Of a stretch of 8,899 nt of DNA, positions 1 to 6,925 are shown piece after piece (positions within the stretch are counted from its first letter, which is position 1; each line of letters starts with the position of its first letter). Both the position numbers and the translations under genes were made by a program. This stretch comes from Actinomycetota bacterium (GTDB lineage: Bacteria > Actinomycetota > Thermoleophilia > Solirubrobacterales > 70-9). The notes under the pieces are model-generated. The model made no database searches. It was not told the origin of the DNA and was given only the letters and a program-made list of their open reading frames with translations. The stretch lies in contig VAYK01000006.1 of NCBI GenBank assembly GCA_005884985.1, forward strand, positions 1 through 8,899. The letters are read 5' to 3'.

Positions 1-291
1 ATGGAACTGCTTCAGGCTGACCTCGACCCGGTCGAACCCGTCGAGCTTGTCGAAGACGTTGCTCTGCTGCTGCAGACCGAGGTCGAGCCCGCTGCCGCTG
101 ACTGAGAGATTTGTTCCGTCGCCGAACAGCAGCCGAGCCGCGGGGAAGGCTTGAAGCGAGACGTCAGCCGTGCCGCCGCCGTCGGTGAGCCGATCCTCGA
201 TCCGGTGCTCGGCCACCGGTGGGATGACGAGCTGGCTAACCCCAAACAGGGCCACCAGCACCAGCGCGGCGATCAGAAGCCAGCGGGCCAT
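1..291 (-). CDS. LmeA/DUF2993 family membrane-anchored protein, N-terminal part, cut by window edge
   Basis: Reading the minus strand from the ATG at 291-289 gives 97 codons that stay open to the left edge, so the C-terminus lies outside the window. Residues 1-23 are a signal-anchor-like hydrophobic helix (MARWLLIAALVLVALFG). The mature part follows: IPPVAEHRIEDRL, a Gly-rich turn, then VSLQAFPAARLLFGDG and a segment rich in Ser, Gly and Asp. This order (anchor, xxPxAExRIEDRL, FPxxRLLFGDG) is what I remember of actinobacterial DUF2993/LmeA proteins. LmeA in mycobacteria is a phosphatidylinositol-mannoside-binding cell-envelope protein; the role here is inferred only. There is no clear Shine-Dalgarno. 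The frame is open further upstream without ATG, GTG or TTG, so the start is probable. It is divergent from the carboxylase gene. Confidence 0.8.
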   Translation of the reverse strand, partial: MARWLLIAALVLVALFGVSQLVIPPVAEHRIEDRLTDGGGTADVSLQAFPAARLLFGDGTNLSVSGSGLDLGLQQQSNVFDKLDGFDRVEVSLKQFH

Positions 292-340
292 CCGCGGGAA
301 GGTTGTCAGGTGGCCTCGATACCAGTCGGCGTCGCGGGGA

Positions 341-346
341 TAGACT
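341..346 (+). promoter_or_regulatory. Possible -10 box for a leaderless carboxylase mRNA
   Basis: The 63-base divergent gap (292-354) holds TAGACT at 341-346, which fits the actinobacterial TAnnnT pattern. It ends eight bases before the ATG at 355. The ATG has no good Shine-Dalgarno in front (only GGGGA at 336-340, some 14 bases away). That combination is typical of leaderless transcripts in actinobacteria. No convincing -35 hexamer is seen, and I found no clear promoter for the opposite gene. This is a weak call. Confidence 0.25.
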
Positions 347-354
347 CGCGCTCC

Positions 355-2961
355 ATGGAGGAGCGCCGGCCCAGAGTCCTGGCCATCGATGCCGGCGGGA
401 CAATGACCGACACCTTCATCGTCGACGAGTTGGGATCGTTCGTGGTCGGCAAGGCGCAGACGACCCCCGACGACGAGTCGGTCGGCTTCATGGAGTCGGC
501 GCGCGATGCCCTGAAGCAGTGGGAGTCGTCCCCCGAAGAAGCGTTCGGCACGATCGCCTCGGGCATCTACAGCGGCACCGCGATGCTCAACCGGCTGCTC
601 TCCCGCCAGGGCCTCGAGATCGGTGCGATCGTCACCGCCGGGCAGGAGGACTACCTGAAGATCGAGCGGGGAATCCAGACGTACCTCGGCTACTCCTACT
701 CCGACCGCCTCCACCTCGCGACCCACTACCACAACCCGTCGCTGGTGCCGCGCGAGCGAATGAAGGGGGTGCGCGGCCGGATCGACGTGTTCGGCGAGGA
801 GGTGGCGCCGCTTCGCGAGCAGGATGCCCGCGAGGCCGCCGCCGAGCTGCTCGACGCCGGAGTCGACGGGATCTGCGTCTGCCTGCTGCTCTCGTACCGC
901 AACGCCGAACACGAGATCCGAGTGGGAGAGATCCTCGCCGAGGAGAAGGCGAAGCGGGGCGTGGACGGTCAGGTGCCGGTATTCCTCTCTTCGGAGCTCT
1001 ATCCACAGCGCCGCGACCTGCCGCGGCTCAACTCGACCCTGATCGAGGCCTACGCCGCCGAGCCCTCGCGGGGCACGCTGAAGGCCGTGCGCGATCAGAC
1101 CAAGAAGGCGGGGGCCCGCTTCGAGCTTCGGGTGATGGCCTCGCACGGCGGCACGATCTCGATCGAGGCCAGGGAGCTGGCCCGGACGCTGGTCTCCGGA
1201 CCGATCGGCGGCGTGGTCGGCGGTCAGGGGATCGCCGAGCGGCTCGGGATCCCAAACGCGCTCTGCACCGACATCGGCGGCACCTCGTTCGACATCGCGC
1301 TGATCACCGACGGGCGGTTCGAGATCACGCCGACGCCAGACATCGCTCGCTTCATGCTCAACATGCCGCTGGTCAAAATCGATTCGATTGGCGCCGGCAC
1401 CGGCTCCTTCGTGCGCGTCAACCCCAACTCCGGCCGGCCCGAGCTGGGCCCGGACTCCGCCGGCGCCCGCATCGGTGTCTGCTGGCCGGAGGGGGGCTTG
1501 GAGACGATCTCGGTCACCGACCTCAACCTGGTGCTCGGCCGGGTCAACCCCGACTACTTCCTCGGCGGCGACGTGAAGCTCGATCCGGAGCGGGCCCGCG
1601 CCGAGGTCGAGCGTCAGCTCGCCGAGCCGCTCGGGCTCGAGCTCGACGACGCGGCGGCTGGGGTGGTGGGCCTGTTCGAGCAGACGCTGAAGAACGAGGC
1701 CGTCGGGCGGATCCTCGGCAAGGGGTACTCGCCGGCCGACTACGCGCTGCTCTGCTACGGGGGCGGCGGGCCGCTGCACGTCGGGGGCTACACCGAGGGC
1801 GTCGCCTACCGCGACGTCCTCGTTCCGGCGTGGGCGGCCGGCTTCTCGGCCTACGGCTGCGCGTGCGCCGACTTCGAGTATCGCTATGACCAGACGATCG
1901 ACATGCCGATCCTGCCCGGCCAGGACGAGCTGGAGAAGGCGGGGATCGCGGTGATGATCACGGGCGGTTGGCTCGGATTGGAAGACAAGGTGGCCGACGA
2001 GTTCGCGAAGTCGGGGATCGAGCGCGACGCGATCACCTTCACCCACGCGGTCCGCATGCAGTACTACGGCCAGCTCAACGACATCGAGATCGTTTCGCCG
2101 CACGCAGAGCTCGAGGACGATGGGCAGCTCGACGACCTGATCGACGAGTTCGAGCGGGCATACGGCAAGGTCTACGCGCGCTCGGCTCGCTCGCCGGAGC
2201 TGGGCTACCTGGTGACCCAGGCGATCGTCCACGGCTCGGTCGAGGTCGAGAAGCCGGCGCTCCCGGACTTCGGCGAGGGCGAGGGGGCGCCGCCATCGAA
2301 GGGAGCGCGGCGGGTGCGCTGGGGCGACGACTATGCCGACTCGGACATCTACGAGCTCGACCAGGTCGAGGCGGGCAATTCGATCACCGGCCCGGCGATC
2401 GTCGAGGCGACACGGGACCTGGAGCCGCGGGAGCGCGAGCCGATCGGCTGGGAGGGCAAGCGACTGGACCAGATGCTCGCCGAGTCCGAGCGGCTGTTCG
2501 CCGACACCGGCTCCTACTGCGGCCTCAGCGGCGAGCTCGAGCTCAAGGACTCAGACCCGATCGGCTACGAGAAGCTGTTCGCGAGGCTTCGCGGCGGCCT
2601 CGTTTCGGCGCGCGAGACGGCGCTCAACATCTCGGCCTCGCCCATCGTCCGCGAGCTGGGCGAGCTCTGCTTCGCGCTCTACACCCCCGAGGGGGACTCG
2701 GTCGCGCTCTCGACCGGAATCATCGTCCACGTCCACACGATGTCGGATGCGATCAAGTGGATGGTCCGCCACGGCTACGAGGACAACCCAGGGATCCGCC
2801 CGGGCGACATCTTCGCGAACAACGACCCGGTGATCGGCGACGTCCACAACGCCGACGGGGCGGCGTCACCCACGTGCTCGACATCGGCGCCTCGACGCCC
2901 GGAGGAGTGCCGGTGGGGCCGACCAACCGGCTCGACGACGGCATCGACCTGCCCTGCATGA
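355..2961 (+). CDS. acxA: Acetone carboxylase beta subunit (HyuA-like) fused in frame to the N-terminal part of the alpha subunit; frame is broken at 2857
   Basis: Residues 1-686 are the beta (HyuA/hydantoinase-A) subunit, an ASKHA-fold ATPase that in acetone carboxylase activates acetone and bicarbonate by phosphorylation. Visible nucleotide-binding motifs are DAGGTMTD (12-19), SGPIGGVVGG (from 281), TDIGGTSFD (305-313), GAGTGSF (from 346) and GGGGPLH (from 469). The stretch DLPRLNSTLIEAYAAEPSRG also matches AcxA as I remember it. From about residue 687 the sequence is alpha-subunit N-terminus (DQMLAESERLF, SARETALNISASPIVRE, PGDIFANNDPVIGDVHNAD), with no stop or separate start between them. 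True coding ends at about 2856. The last 35 codons to the TGA at 2959-2961 are out-of-frame (SPTCSTSAPRRPEEC), while the conserved alpha sequence resumes in frame 3 at 2859. ATG 355 is chosen because it begins just before the family's first motif; the frame is open back beyond 151. The beta tail after GPAIVEAT looks about 30 residues short. Hydantoinase or acetophenone-carboxylase relatives are less likely, given the gamma domain downstream. Confidence 0.85.
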   Translation: MEERRPRVLAIDAGGTMTDTFIVDELGSFVVGKAQTTPDDESVGFMESARDALKQWESSPEEAFGTIASGIYSGTAMLNRLLSRQGLEIGAIVTAGQEDYLKIERGIQTYLGYSYSDRLHLATHYHNPSLVPRERMKGVRGRIDVFGEEVAPLREQDAREAAAELLDAGVDGICVCLLLSYRNAEHEIRVGEILAEEKAKRGVDGQVPVFLSSELYPQRRDLPRLNSTLIEAYAAEPSRGTLKAVRDQTKKAGARFELRVMASHGGTISIEARELARTLVSGPIGGVVGGQGIAERLGIPNALCTDIGGTSFDIALITDGRFEITPTPDIARFMLNMPLVKIDSIGAGTGSFVRVNPNSGRPELGPDSAGARIGVCWPEGGLETISVTDLNLVLGRVNPDYFLGGDVKLDPERARAEVERQLAEPLGLELDDAAAGVVGLFEQTLKNEAVGRILGKGYSPADYALLCYGGGGPLHVGGYTEGVAYRDVLVPAWAAGFSAYGCACADFEYRYDQTIDMPILPGQDELEKAGIAVMITGGWLGLEDKVADEFAKSGIERDAITFTHAVRMQYYGQLNDIEIVSPHAELEDDGQLDDLIDEFERAYGKVYARSARSPELGYLVTQAIVHGSVEVEKPALPDFGEGEGAPPSKGARRVRWGDDYADSDIYELDQVEAGNSITGPAIVEATRDLEPREREPIGWEGKRLDQMLAESERLFADTGSYCGLSGELELKDSDPIGYEKLFARLRGGLVSARETALNISASPIVRELGELCFALYTPEGDSVALSTGIIVHVHTMSDAIKWMVRHGYEDNPGIRPGDIFANNDPVIGDVHNADGAASPTCSTSAPRRPEECRWGRPTGSTTASTCPA
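2857..2858 (+). other. Frameshift/deletion scar inside the alpha-subunit coding sequence
   Basis: In frame 1 the alpha subunit reads ...IGDVHNAD up to 2856. In frame 3 it reads GGVTHVLDIGASTPGGVPVG from 2859. Only two bases (GG) lie between. In the Xanthobacter-type alpha subunit, as I recall it, about 17 residues (pattern IHTIVPIFWEGELIGWV) separate the HxxD motif from GGVTH. The expected 51 bases are therefore reduced to 2, a net loss of about 49, which is not a multiple of three and explains the frame change. This may be a real deletion or an assembly error. A plain one-base sequencing error does not explain the missing residues. Confidence 0.75.
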
Positions 2962-5165
2962 AGATCGGCGAGAACGACGAGCTCGCCCAGTGGCACCTGC
3001 TGCGCTGCCAGAAGCAGACCCGGGCGCCGATGTACTACCTGCTCGACGAGCGCACGCGGCTGGCCGGCTGCCACATGATCCGCGAGGCGGTCGAGCGGGT
3101 GATCCTCGAGGAGGGAATCGAGAGCATCAAGCAGTTCTCCCGCGAGGTGATCGAGGAGGGGCGGCGCTCGTTCAAGTCGCGGATCCGCGAGATGACCGTG
3201 CCCGGCCGCTACCGCTCCGCCGCCACCTTCGACGTCACCTTCGCCGACAAGCAGGGGCTGCCGGCGCGGGCGCGACGCGACTTCCTCATGCACGCACCGT
3301 TCGAGGTCCGAATCGGCGGCGACGGTACCTACGAGCTCGACATGGAGGGAGCGTCGGCGTGGGGTTGGCACTCGATGAACTGCACGCCGTCCGGGATGCA
3401 GGGCGCGATCTGGGTGCAGTTCACGCAGACCCTGATCTGCAACGACAAGGTCAACGACGGCGCCTACCTGGCGATCGGGACCAACTTCCCCGAGGGCACG
3501 ATCGCCAACCTGGGCGACGCCGAGGGCTCGACCGGAATCGCCTGGGCGTTCCTGCAGCCGGCGTTCACCGGCTTCCCGCGCACGCTCTCGCGGGCGCTCC
3601 AGGCGCGGGGCTTCATCGAGGAGGTGATTGGCTCCTACTCCTGCTCGGGCAACGTGATCCAGGGCGGCGGCATCGACCAGTACGGGAACTCGTCAGCGAT
3701 CATGAACTTCGAGATCGCGGCGCAGGGGATGGGGGGGAAGTACGTGCTCGACGGCACCGACACCTGTGCGGCGATGTTCAACCCGGAGGGCGACGCCGGC
3801 GACGTCGAGATGTGGGAGCTGATCTGCCCGATGGTGTATCTGTCTCGCAGGCTCAAGGCGTCGAGCGGAGGACCGGGGCGGCATCGCGGGGGATCGAGCT
3901 TCGAGTCGCTGCTGCTGGTCTGGAAGACGCCGTTCTGGGAGCTCCAGAACCTCGGCACGACGCGGGTGTTCAGCGCCCAGGGTCTGTTCGGCGGCTACCC
4001 CGGCTCGGCGGCCTACGTACACAACATCAAGGGCGCCGACCTCCTGGATCGGGCGCGCAAGGGCGAGGCCTATCCCCTCTGCGACGGCGACTGGGACCAT
4101 CCCGCGCTGCTCGAAATCGAGGGCGAGCGGACGTACAAGCAGGACAACTTCACCACGCTGGAGCCGTTTGCCGAGGGCGACCTCTACCTCTCGGTGATGA
4201 AGGGCGCGCCGGGCCTGGGGGATCCGCTGCTGCGGCCGCCGGAGGCGGTGGCGGCCGATGTCCGCGACGGGCACCTCCTGCCGCGCTTCACGGATTCCGT
4301 TTACGGCGTCGCGCTGAACGAGGACGGCGCGGCGGACGTCGCGGCGAGCGAGTCGCGGCGCGAGCGGATGCGTCGCGAGCGGCTCGAGCAGGCGGTGCCG
4401 GTGCGCGAGTGGTGGCAGCGAGAGCGCGAGCGGGTCGAGGCGCAGGACTTCATCGACGCGGTGAGGGTCTGCTACGCGGAGTCGATGCGGCTGTCGGCGC
4501 GCTTCGCGGCCGAGTTCCGCGGCTTCTGGGACCTGCCGGAGGACTTCCAGGTCGAGGCGGTGACGCCGACGGTCGCGGCCGACCGCGCCGAGCTCGGAAA
4601 GATCACGCCCGAGGAGACCGCCGACGAGTTCCTGGCGAGTTCGGAGGTGGAGACGGTCGAGCCGCCGAGGGCCGGGGGCGGGACGCTCGATCGCGAGACC
4701 TTGGCGGCGATGCTCGACGAGAAGCTCTCGCGGCGCGAGATCAAGGACATCCAGTCCGGCTACAAGGACCCGGACCGGTTCGAGAAGTGGATCGCGGTGC
4801 TCTCCGAGCGCCTGCCGTACGACGATCCGATCGTGCTGCCGATGGGGGAGGGGTTGAACGTGGTCAGCTCGGAGGGGGAGTTGGTCATCCGTTGTGATTG
4901 CGGCCACGACTTCTGCCCGCCGACCCGCAACTGGAAGATGGAGGCGGCGATCTACGTCCGCGACGACCTCGACACGCTGCTCGAGGTCTACCCGAAGATG
5001 GCCCACTGCGACCCTGAATGGATGGAGCTGCGCGAGCTGTATTGCCCCTCGTGCGCGCGCCAGCTCGAGACCGAGGCGGTGCCACCCGGCTATCCGGTGG
5101 TCCACGAGTTCCTGCCGGACATCGAGGGCTTCTATCGCGGCTGGCTCGGTCGCGAGGTTCCGTAA
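2859..5165 (+). CDS. acxB: Acetone carboxylase alpha subunit (HyuB-like, remainder) fused to gamma subunit
   Basis: From 2859 this frame carries the rest of the alpha (HyuB/hydantoinase-B) subunit, the metal-dependent part that carboxylates acetone to acetoacetate. Recognisable segments are GGVTHVLDIGAS, LDERTRLAGCHMIREAVE (from about 3042), AREDFLMHAPFE-like RRDFLMHAPFEV, ASAWGWHSMNCTPSGMQG (from about 3351), NVIQGGGIDQYGN, FNPEGDAGDVEMWEL, KASSGGPGRHRGGSSFESL and FRGFWDLPEDF (about 4516-4548). A Pro/Gly/Glu-rich linker (about 4575-4680) then leads without a stop into a complete gamma subunit. No own start is needed, because conserved sequence begins at 2859. An automatic caller would probably start at ATG 2958, which overlaps the upstream TGA as ATGA, but that would discard 33 conserved residues. 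Together with 355-2856 this makes one broken beta-alpha-gamma polypeptide of about 1,600 residues. If the lesion at 2857 is real, the alpha subunit is inactive and the locus is a pseudogene. Confidence 0.85.
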   Translation, partial: GGVTHVLDIGASTPGGVPVGPTNRLDDGIDLPCMKIGENDELAQWHLLRCQKQTRAPMYYLLDERTRLAGCHMIREAVERVILEEGIESIKQFSREVIEEGRRSFKSRIREMTVPGRYRSAATFDVTFADKQGLPARARRDFLMHAPFEVRIGGDGTYELDMEGASAWGWHSMNCTPSGMQGAIWVQFTQTLICNDKVNDGAYLAIGTNFPEGTIANLGDAEGSTGIAWAFLQPAFTGFPRTLSRALQARGFIEEVIGSYSCSGNVIQGGGIDQYGNSSAIMNFEIAAQGMGGKYVLDGTDTCAAMFNPEGDAGDVEMWELICPMVYLSRRLKASSGGPGRHRGGSSFESLLLVWKTPFWELQNLGTTRVFSAQGLFGGYPGSAAYVHNIKGADLLDRARKGEAYPLCDGDWDHPALLEIEGERTYKQDNFTTLEPFAEGDLYLSVMKGAPGLGDPLLRPPEAVAADVRDGHLLPRFTDSVYGVALNEDGAADVAASESRRERMRRERLEQAVPVREWWQRERERVEAQDFIDAVRVCYAESMRLSARFAAEFRGFWDLPEDFQVEAVTPTVAADRAELGKITPEETADEFLASSEVETVEPPRAGGGTLDRETLAAMLDEKLSRREIKDIQSGYKDPDRFEKWIAVLSERLPYDDPIVLPMGEGLNVVSSEGELVIRCDCGHDFCPPTRNWKMEAAIYVRDDLDTLLEVYPKMAHCDPEWMELRELYCPSCARQLETEAVPPGYPVVHEFLPDIEGFYRGWLGREVP
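4680..5165 (+). other. acxC: Acetone carboxylase gamma-subunit domain at the C-terminus of the fusion
   Basis: This 161-codon segment matches the free-standing gamma subunit (about 168 residues in Xanthobacter, from memory). It reads helical N-terminus, GYKDPDRFEKWIAVL, RLPYDDPIVLPMGEGL, then a zinc site and the end PDIEGFYRGWLGREVP. The cysteines are in CDCGHDFC (codons at 4893, 4899 and 4914) and in CPSC (codons at 5043 and 5052). The gamma subunit is what separates acetone carboxylase from other HyuAB enzymes, so it is the best evidence for the substrate. Met at 4710-4712 could have been the start of an ancestral separate gene, but no stop codon precedes it and no ribosome site stands out. 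Confidence 0.85.
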
Positions 5166-5226
5166 GCGTCCTGCCCGGACCGAGATCTGCGCCTACGGGA
5201 CGGCAGTGCGGGTACGCAAGCGGTAG

Positions 5227-5244
5227 GGTCGCTACGAAGCGACC
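5227..5244 (+). promoter_or_regulatory. Perfect 7-bp hairpin directly abutting the GYD gene's ribosome binding site
   Basis: GGTCGCT (5227-5233) and AGCGACC (5238-5244) are exact inverted repeats around the loop ACGA. The Shine-Dalgarno AGGAGG (5245-5250) starts at the very next base, six bases before the ATG at 5257. No T-run follows, so an intrinsic terminator for the carboxylase transcript is unlikely. An mRNA stabiliser, processing site or translational control element is more plausible. Function is inference. Confidence 0.5.
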
Positions 5245-5256
5245 AGGAGGAGTCTC

Positions 5257-5577
5257 ATGGCCAAGTTCCTGTTGAAGGCGTCCTACACGACCGAGGGCGT
5301 GAAGGGCGTGCTCAGTGGCGGCGGCACCGCTCGGCGAGAAGCGGTCCAGCAAACGGTCGAGGGTCTGGGCGGCTCGCTTGACGGCTTCTACTTCGCGTTC
5401 GGCGATACCGACGCCTATGTGATTGCCGACCTTCCGGACAACGCGACGGCCGCCGCGATCAGCCTCGTGGTCAATGCGGCTGGAGGCGCCCAGGTGACGA
5501 CGGTGCCGCTGCTCACGCCGGAGGAGGCGGACGAGGCGGCGAAGAAGTCGGTCGAATACCGGCCGCCGGGAACCTAG
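5257..5577 (+). CDS. GYD-domain protein, 106 aa
   Basis: This is a small soluble protein with the layout of the GYD family (dimeric alpha/beta ferredoxin-like fold, usually about 95-105 residues). It has an N-terminal strand MAKFLLKASYTTEGVKG (1-17), a helix with REAVQQTVEGLGG (27-39), a strand SLDGFYFAFGDTDAYVIADLPD (40-61) that holds the signature motif, here GDTDAY (49-54) in place of the canonical G-x-Y-D, then a helix AAAISLVVNAAG and a final strand VTTVPLLTPEEADEA. The family has no established reaction. The start is firm, with AGGAGG at 5245-5250 six bases upstream. It lies 91 bases after the carboxylase on the same strand, so co-transcription is possible. Its TAG stop is one base from the stop of the convergent lipase gene, leaving no room for a terminator. 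Confidence 0.85.
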   Translation: MAKFLLKASYTTEGVKGVLSGGGTARREAVQQTVEGLGGSLDGFYFAFGDTDAYVIADLPDNATAAAISLVVNAAGGAQVTTVPLLTPEEADEAAKKSVEYRPPGT

Positions 5578-5578
5578 G

Positions 5579-6646
5579 TCAAGCCGCCGGCCGCCGGGTC
5601 AGCTCGCGCCAGTCCGGCCACTCCGACGGCGGGCCCTCGGGGCGGCGAAGCTTGCGGGGGTCGCCCGAGGGGAGATCGGCGAGGAGCTCGCGGTTCCCGG
5701 GCTCGTCGAGCTGCTCGGCGACGGTGCGGCGGGCGACCTCGATCACCTGGTTTCGTCGTCTTGGGCTCATCAGGTTCGGGCCCATCGCCTCTAGGTCCTC
5801 GTCGGTCGGCTGGATCAGCACAACCTCGATGCCGCGGGCGCGGAGCTTCTTGGCCTCGCTGCCAAGGCGCCGGCCGGAGGCGTTTCGCATCGCCAGGTTG
5901 AGCCACTCGCGGGGGTTGAGTGCCCGGATCGGGTGCAGGGTGGAGGTCGGGTTGAGGCAGATGACCAGGTCGAGGTCCTCGTCGCGGAGGAGATCGGCAT
6001 TGGAGGTCGAGTAGATGCCGCCGTCGACGTAGCGGCGCCCGGAAATCGTCTGCGGGTGGTAGATGCCCGGGATGGCGCAGGAGGCGGCGACGGCGTCGGC
6101 GAGGTCGGCATCGGGAGCGCCGGCGCGGCCGAACGGCACACGCCGGCCGGTCTCGTAGTCACAGGCGACGACCCAGAGGTTTGGGTGCGGGCTCCAGCCG
6201 CTCGGGACGGCGCGGCGGATCGTGTCCTTGAGCGACTCGGTGGAGAAGATGCCACGCGGAATCCAGCCGGTGAACACGGTGGCGGGCGTGAACCGGCGCG
6301 GGTTGGCGAGCGTGCGGAGCGCCAGTCGCCAAGAGCCGGGACCGATCGGCGGCAGGGCGCGCTGCAGCTGGAAGCGGGCGCCCCCGGCGCGGTCGGCCTC
6401 GGCGGCCGGGCGCCCATCGACGTCGACCACGCCCTCGAACGCCTCGCCGCGCGAGTGGGCGACCATGAACCACGGCGGGACGCCCGAGGCGCACAGCGCC
6501 CCGATCATCGAGCCTGCCGAGGTGCCGACGACGTAGTCCGCGTCGGCCGGGTCCCAGCCCGTCTCGGCGGCGAGCGCGTCCAGCCCGCCGGTGAGCCAGG
6601 CACCCCCCTGGATCCCACCTGCGCCGAGGACGAGGCCGACCTTCAT
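5579..6646 (-). CDS. Patatin-like phospholipase family protein, 355 aa
   Basis: This is a probable serine lipid acyl hydrolase of the patatin/RssA type. The oxyanion-hole motif GAGGIQG is at residues 8-14. The nucleophile elbow G-T-S-A-G is at 41-45, with Ser43 as catalytic serine. The partner aspartate is Asp208 in VDGGIYS, so the Ser-Asp dyad is complete. Other family landmarks are CAIPGIYHP (190-198), the usual A-S-x-A-x-P region, and a C-terminal helical part (LGSEAKKLRARGIEVVLIQP). There is no signal peptide or membrane segment; the first strand is the Rossmann-like core, so a cytoplasmic or membrane-peripheral enzyme is expected. The substrate cannot be read from sequence. ATG at 6646-6644 places the first strand correctly; only a weak AGGTGAG lies 11 bases upstream. 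No function links it to its neighbours. Confidence 0.9.
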   Translation of the reverse strand: MKVGLVLGAGGIQGGAWLTGGLDALAAETGWDPADADYVVGTSAGSMIGALCASGVPPWFMVAHSRGEAFEGVVDVDGRPAAEADRAGGARFQLQRALPPIGPGSWRLALRTLANPRRFTPATVFTGWIPRGIFSTESLKDTIRRAVPSGWSPHPNLWVVACDYETGRRVPFGRAGAPDADLADAVAASCAIPGIYHPQTISGRRYVDGGIYSTSNADLLRDEDLDLVICLNPTSTLHPIRALNPREWLNLAMRNASGRRLGSEAKKLRARGIEVVLIQPTDEDLEAMGPNLMSPRRRNQVIEVARRTVAEQLDEPGNRELLADLPSGDPRKLRRPEGPPSEWPDWRELTRRPAA

Positions 6647-6762
6647 CGCAGTTGATTCTCACCTACGCGGCGGCGGGCGGCGGCACTTCAGGTCCCCTCG
6701 GCACGGAGCAGACACAAAGTCAGCACAAACCTCGCTCACGCGTCAAGTCGTGAACGAGCCGC

Positions 6763-6768
6763 TAGATT
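6763..6768 (+). promoter_or_regulatory. Likely -10 box of tRNA-Leu
   Basis: TAGATT ends ten bases before the mature 5' end of tRNA-Leu, which would give a leader of only a few bases. No clear -35 hexamer at 17 bases. The same arrangement recurs before tRNA-Glu (TAGAAT), which supports both. The rest of the 132-base gap 6647-6778 shows nothing else I can name. Confidence 0.45.
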
Positions 6769-6778
6769 TGATCCACAA

Positions 6779-6863
<85 letters not shown>

Positions 6864-6871
6864 TCCTCTTG

Positions 6872-6900
6872 ATCCCTTCGGGCGCCTGGGCGCTCGGGAT
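6872..6900 (+). other. Hairpin-forming spacer between the two tRNA genes
   Basis: ATCCC (6872-6876) pairs with GGGAT (6896-6900), and inside it GCGC (6882-6885) pairs with GCGC (6890-6893). There is no T-run after it, so it is a poor intrinsic terminator. It could help 3' processing or slow polymerase after tRNA-Leu. The 62-base spacer holds no gene. Confidence 0.3.
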
Positions 6901-6908
6901 ACCCCCGC

Positions 6909-6914
6909 TAGAAT
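6909..6914 (+). promoter_or_regulatory. Likely -10 box of tRNA-Glu
   Basis: TAGAAT (five of six bases of TATAAT) ends eleven bases before the mature tRNA-Glu at 6926. A recognisable -35 is lacking. It suggests tRNA-Glu has its own promoter in addition to possible read-through from tRNA-Leu. Confidence 0.45.
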
Positions 6915-6925
6915 AGCCCGCTCTC

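Noticed and set aside
151..354. An extended N-terminus of the carboxylase starting at 151
   Set aside because: This stretch is the antisense of the LmeA-like coding sequence, and the translated residues do not resemble the family, which begins just before DAGGTMTD.
303..1889. Long plus-strand ORF of about 528 codons in another frame, and similar long Arg/Ala/Pro-rich frames over 1968-2858, 2990-4897 and 3693-5105
   Set aside because: They are overlapping shadow frames caused by high GC. Their composition is low-complexity and the real motifs lie in the chosen frames.
2854..2870. Programmed ribosomal frameshift at the GGGG run
   Set aside because: A ribosomal slip cannot restore about 17 missing conserved residues, and no known slippery heptamer is present.
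2958..2961. ATGA start-stop overlap suggesting a separate, translationally coupled second gene starting at 2958
   Set aside because: Conserved alpha-subunit sequence (GGVTHVLDIGAS... DGIDLPC) is already present in that frame from 2859, so ATG 2958 is internal. The TGA is only the chance end of the shifted frame.
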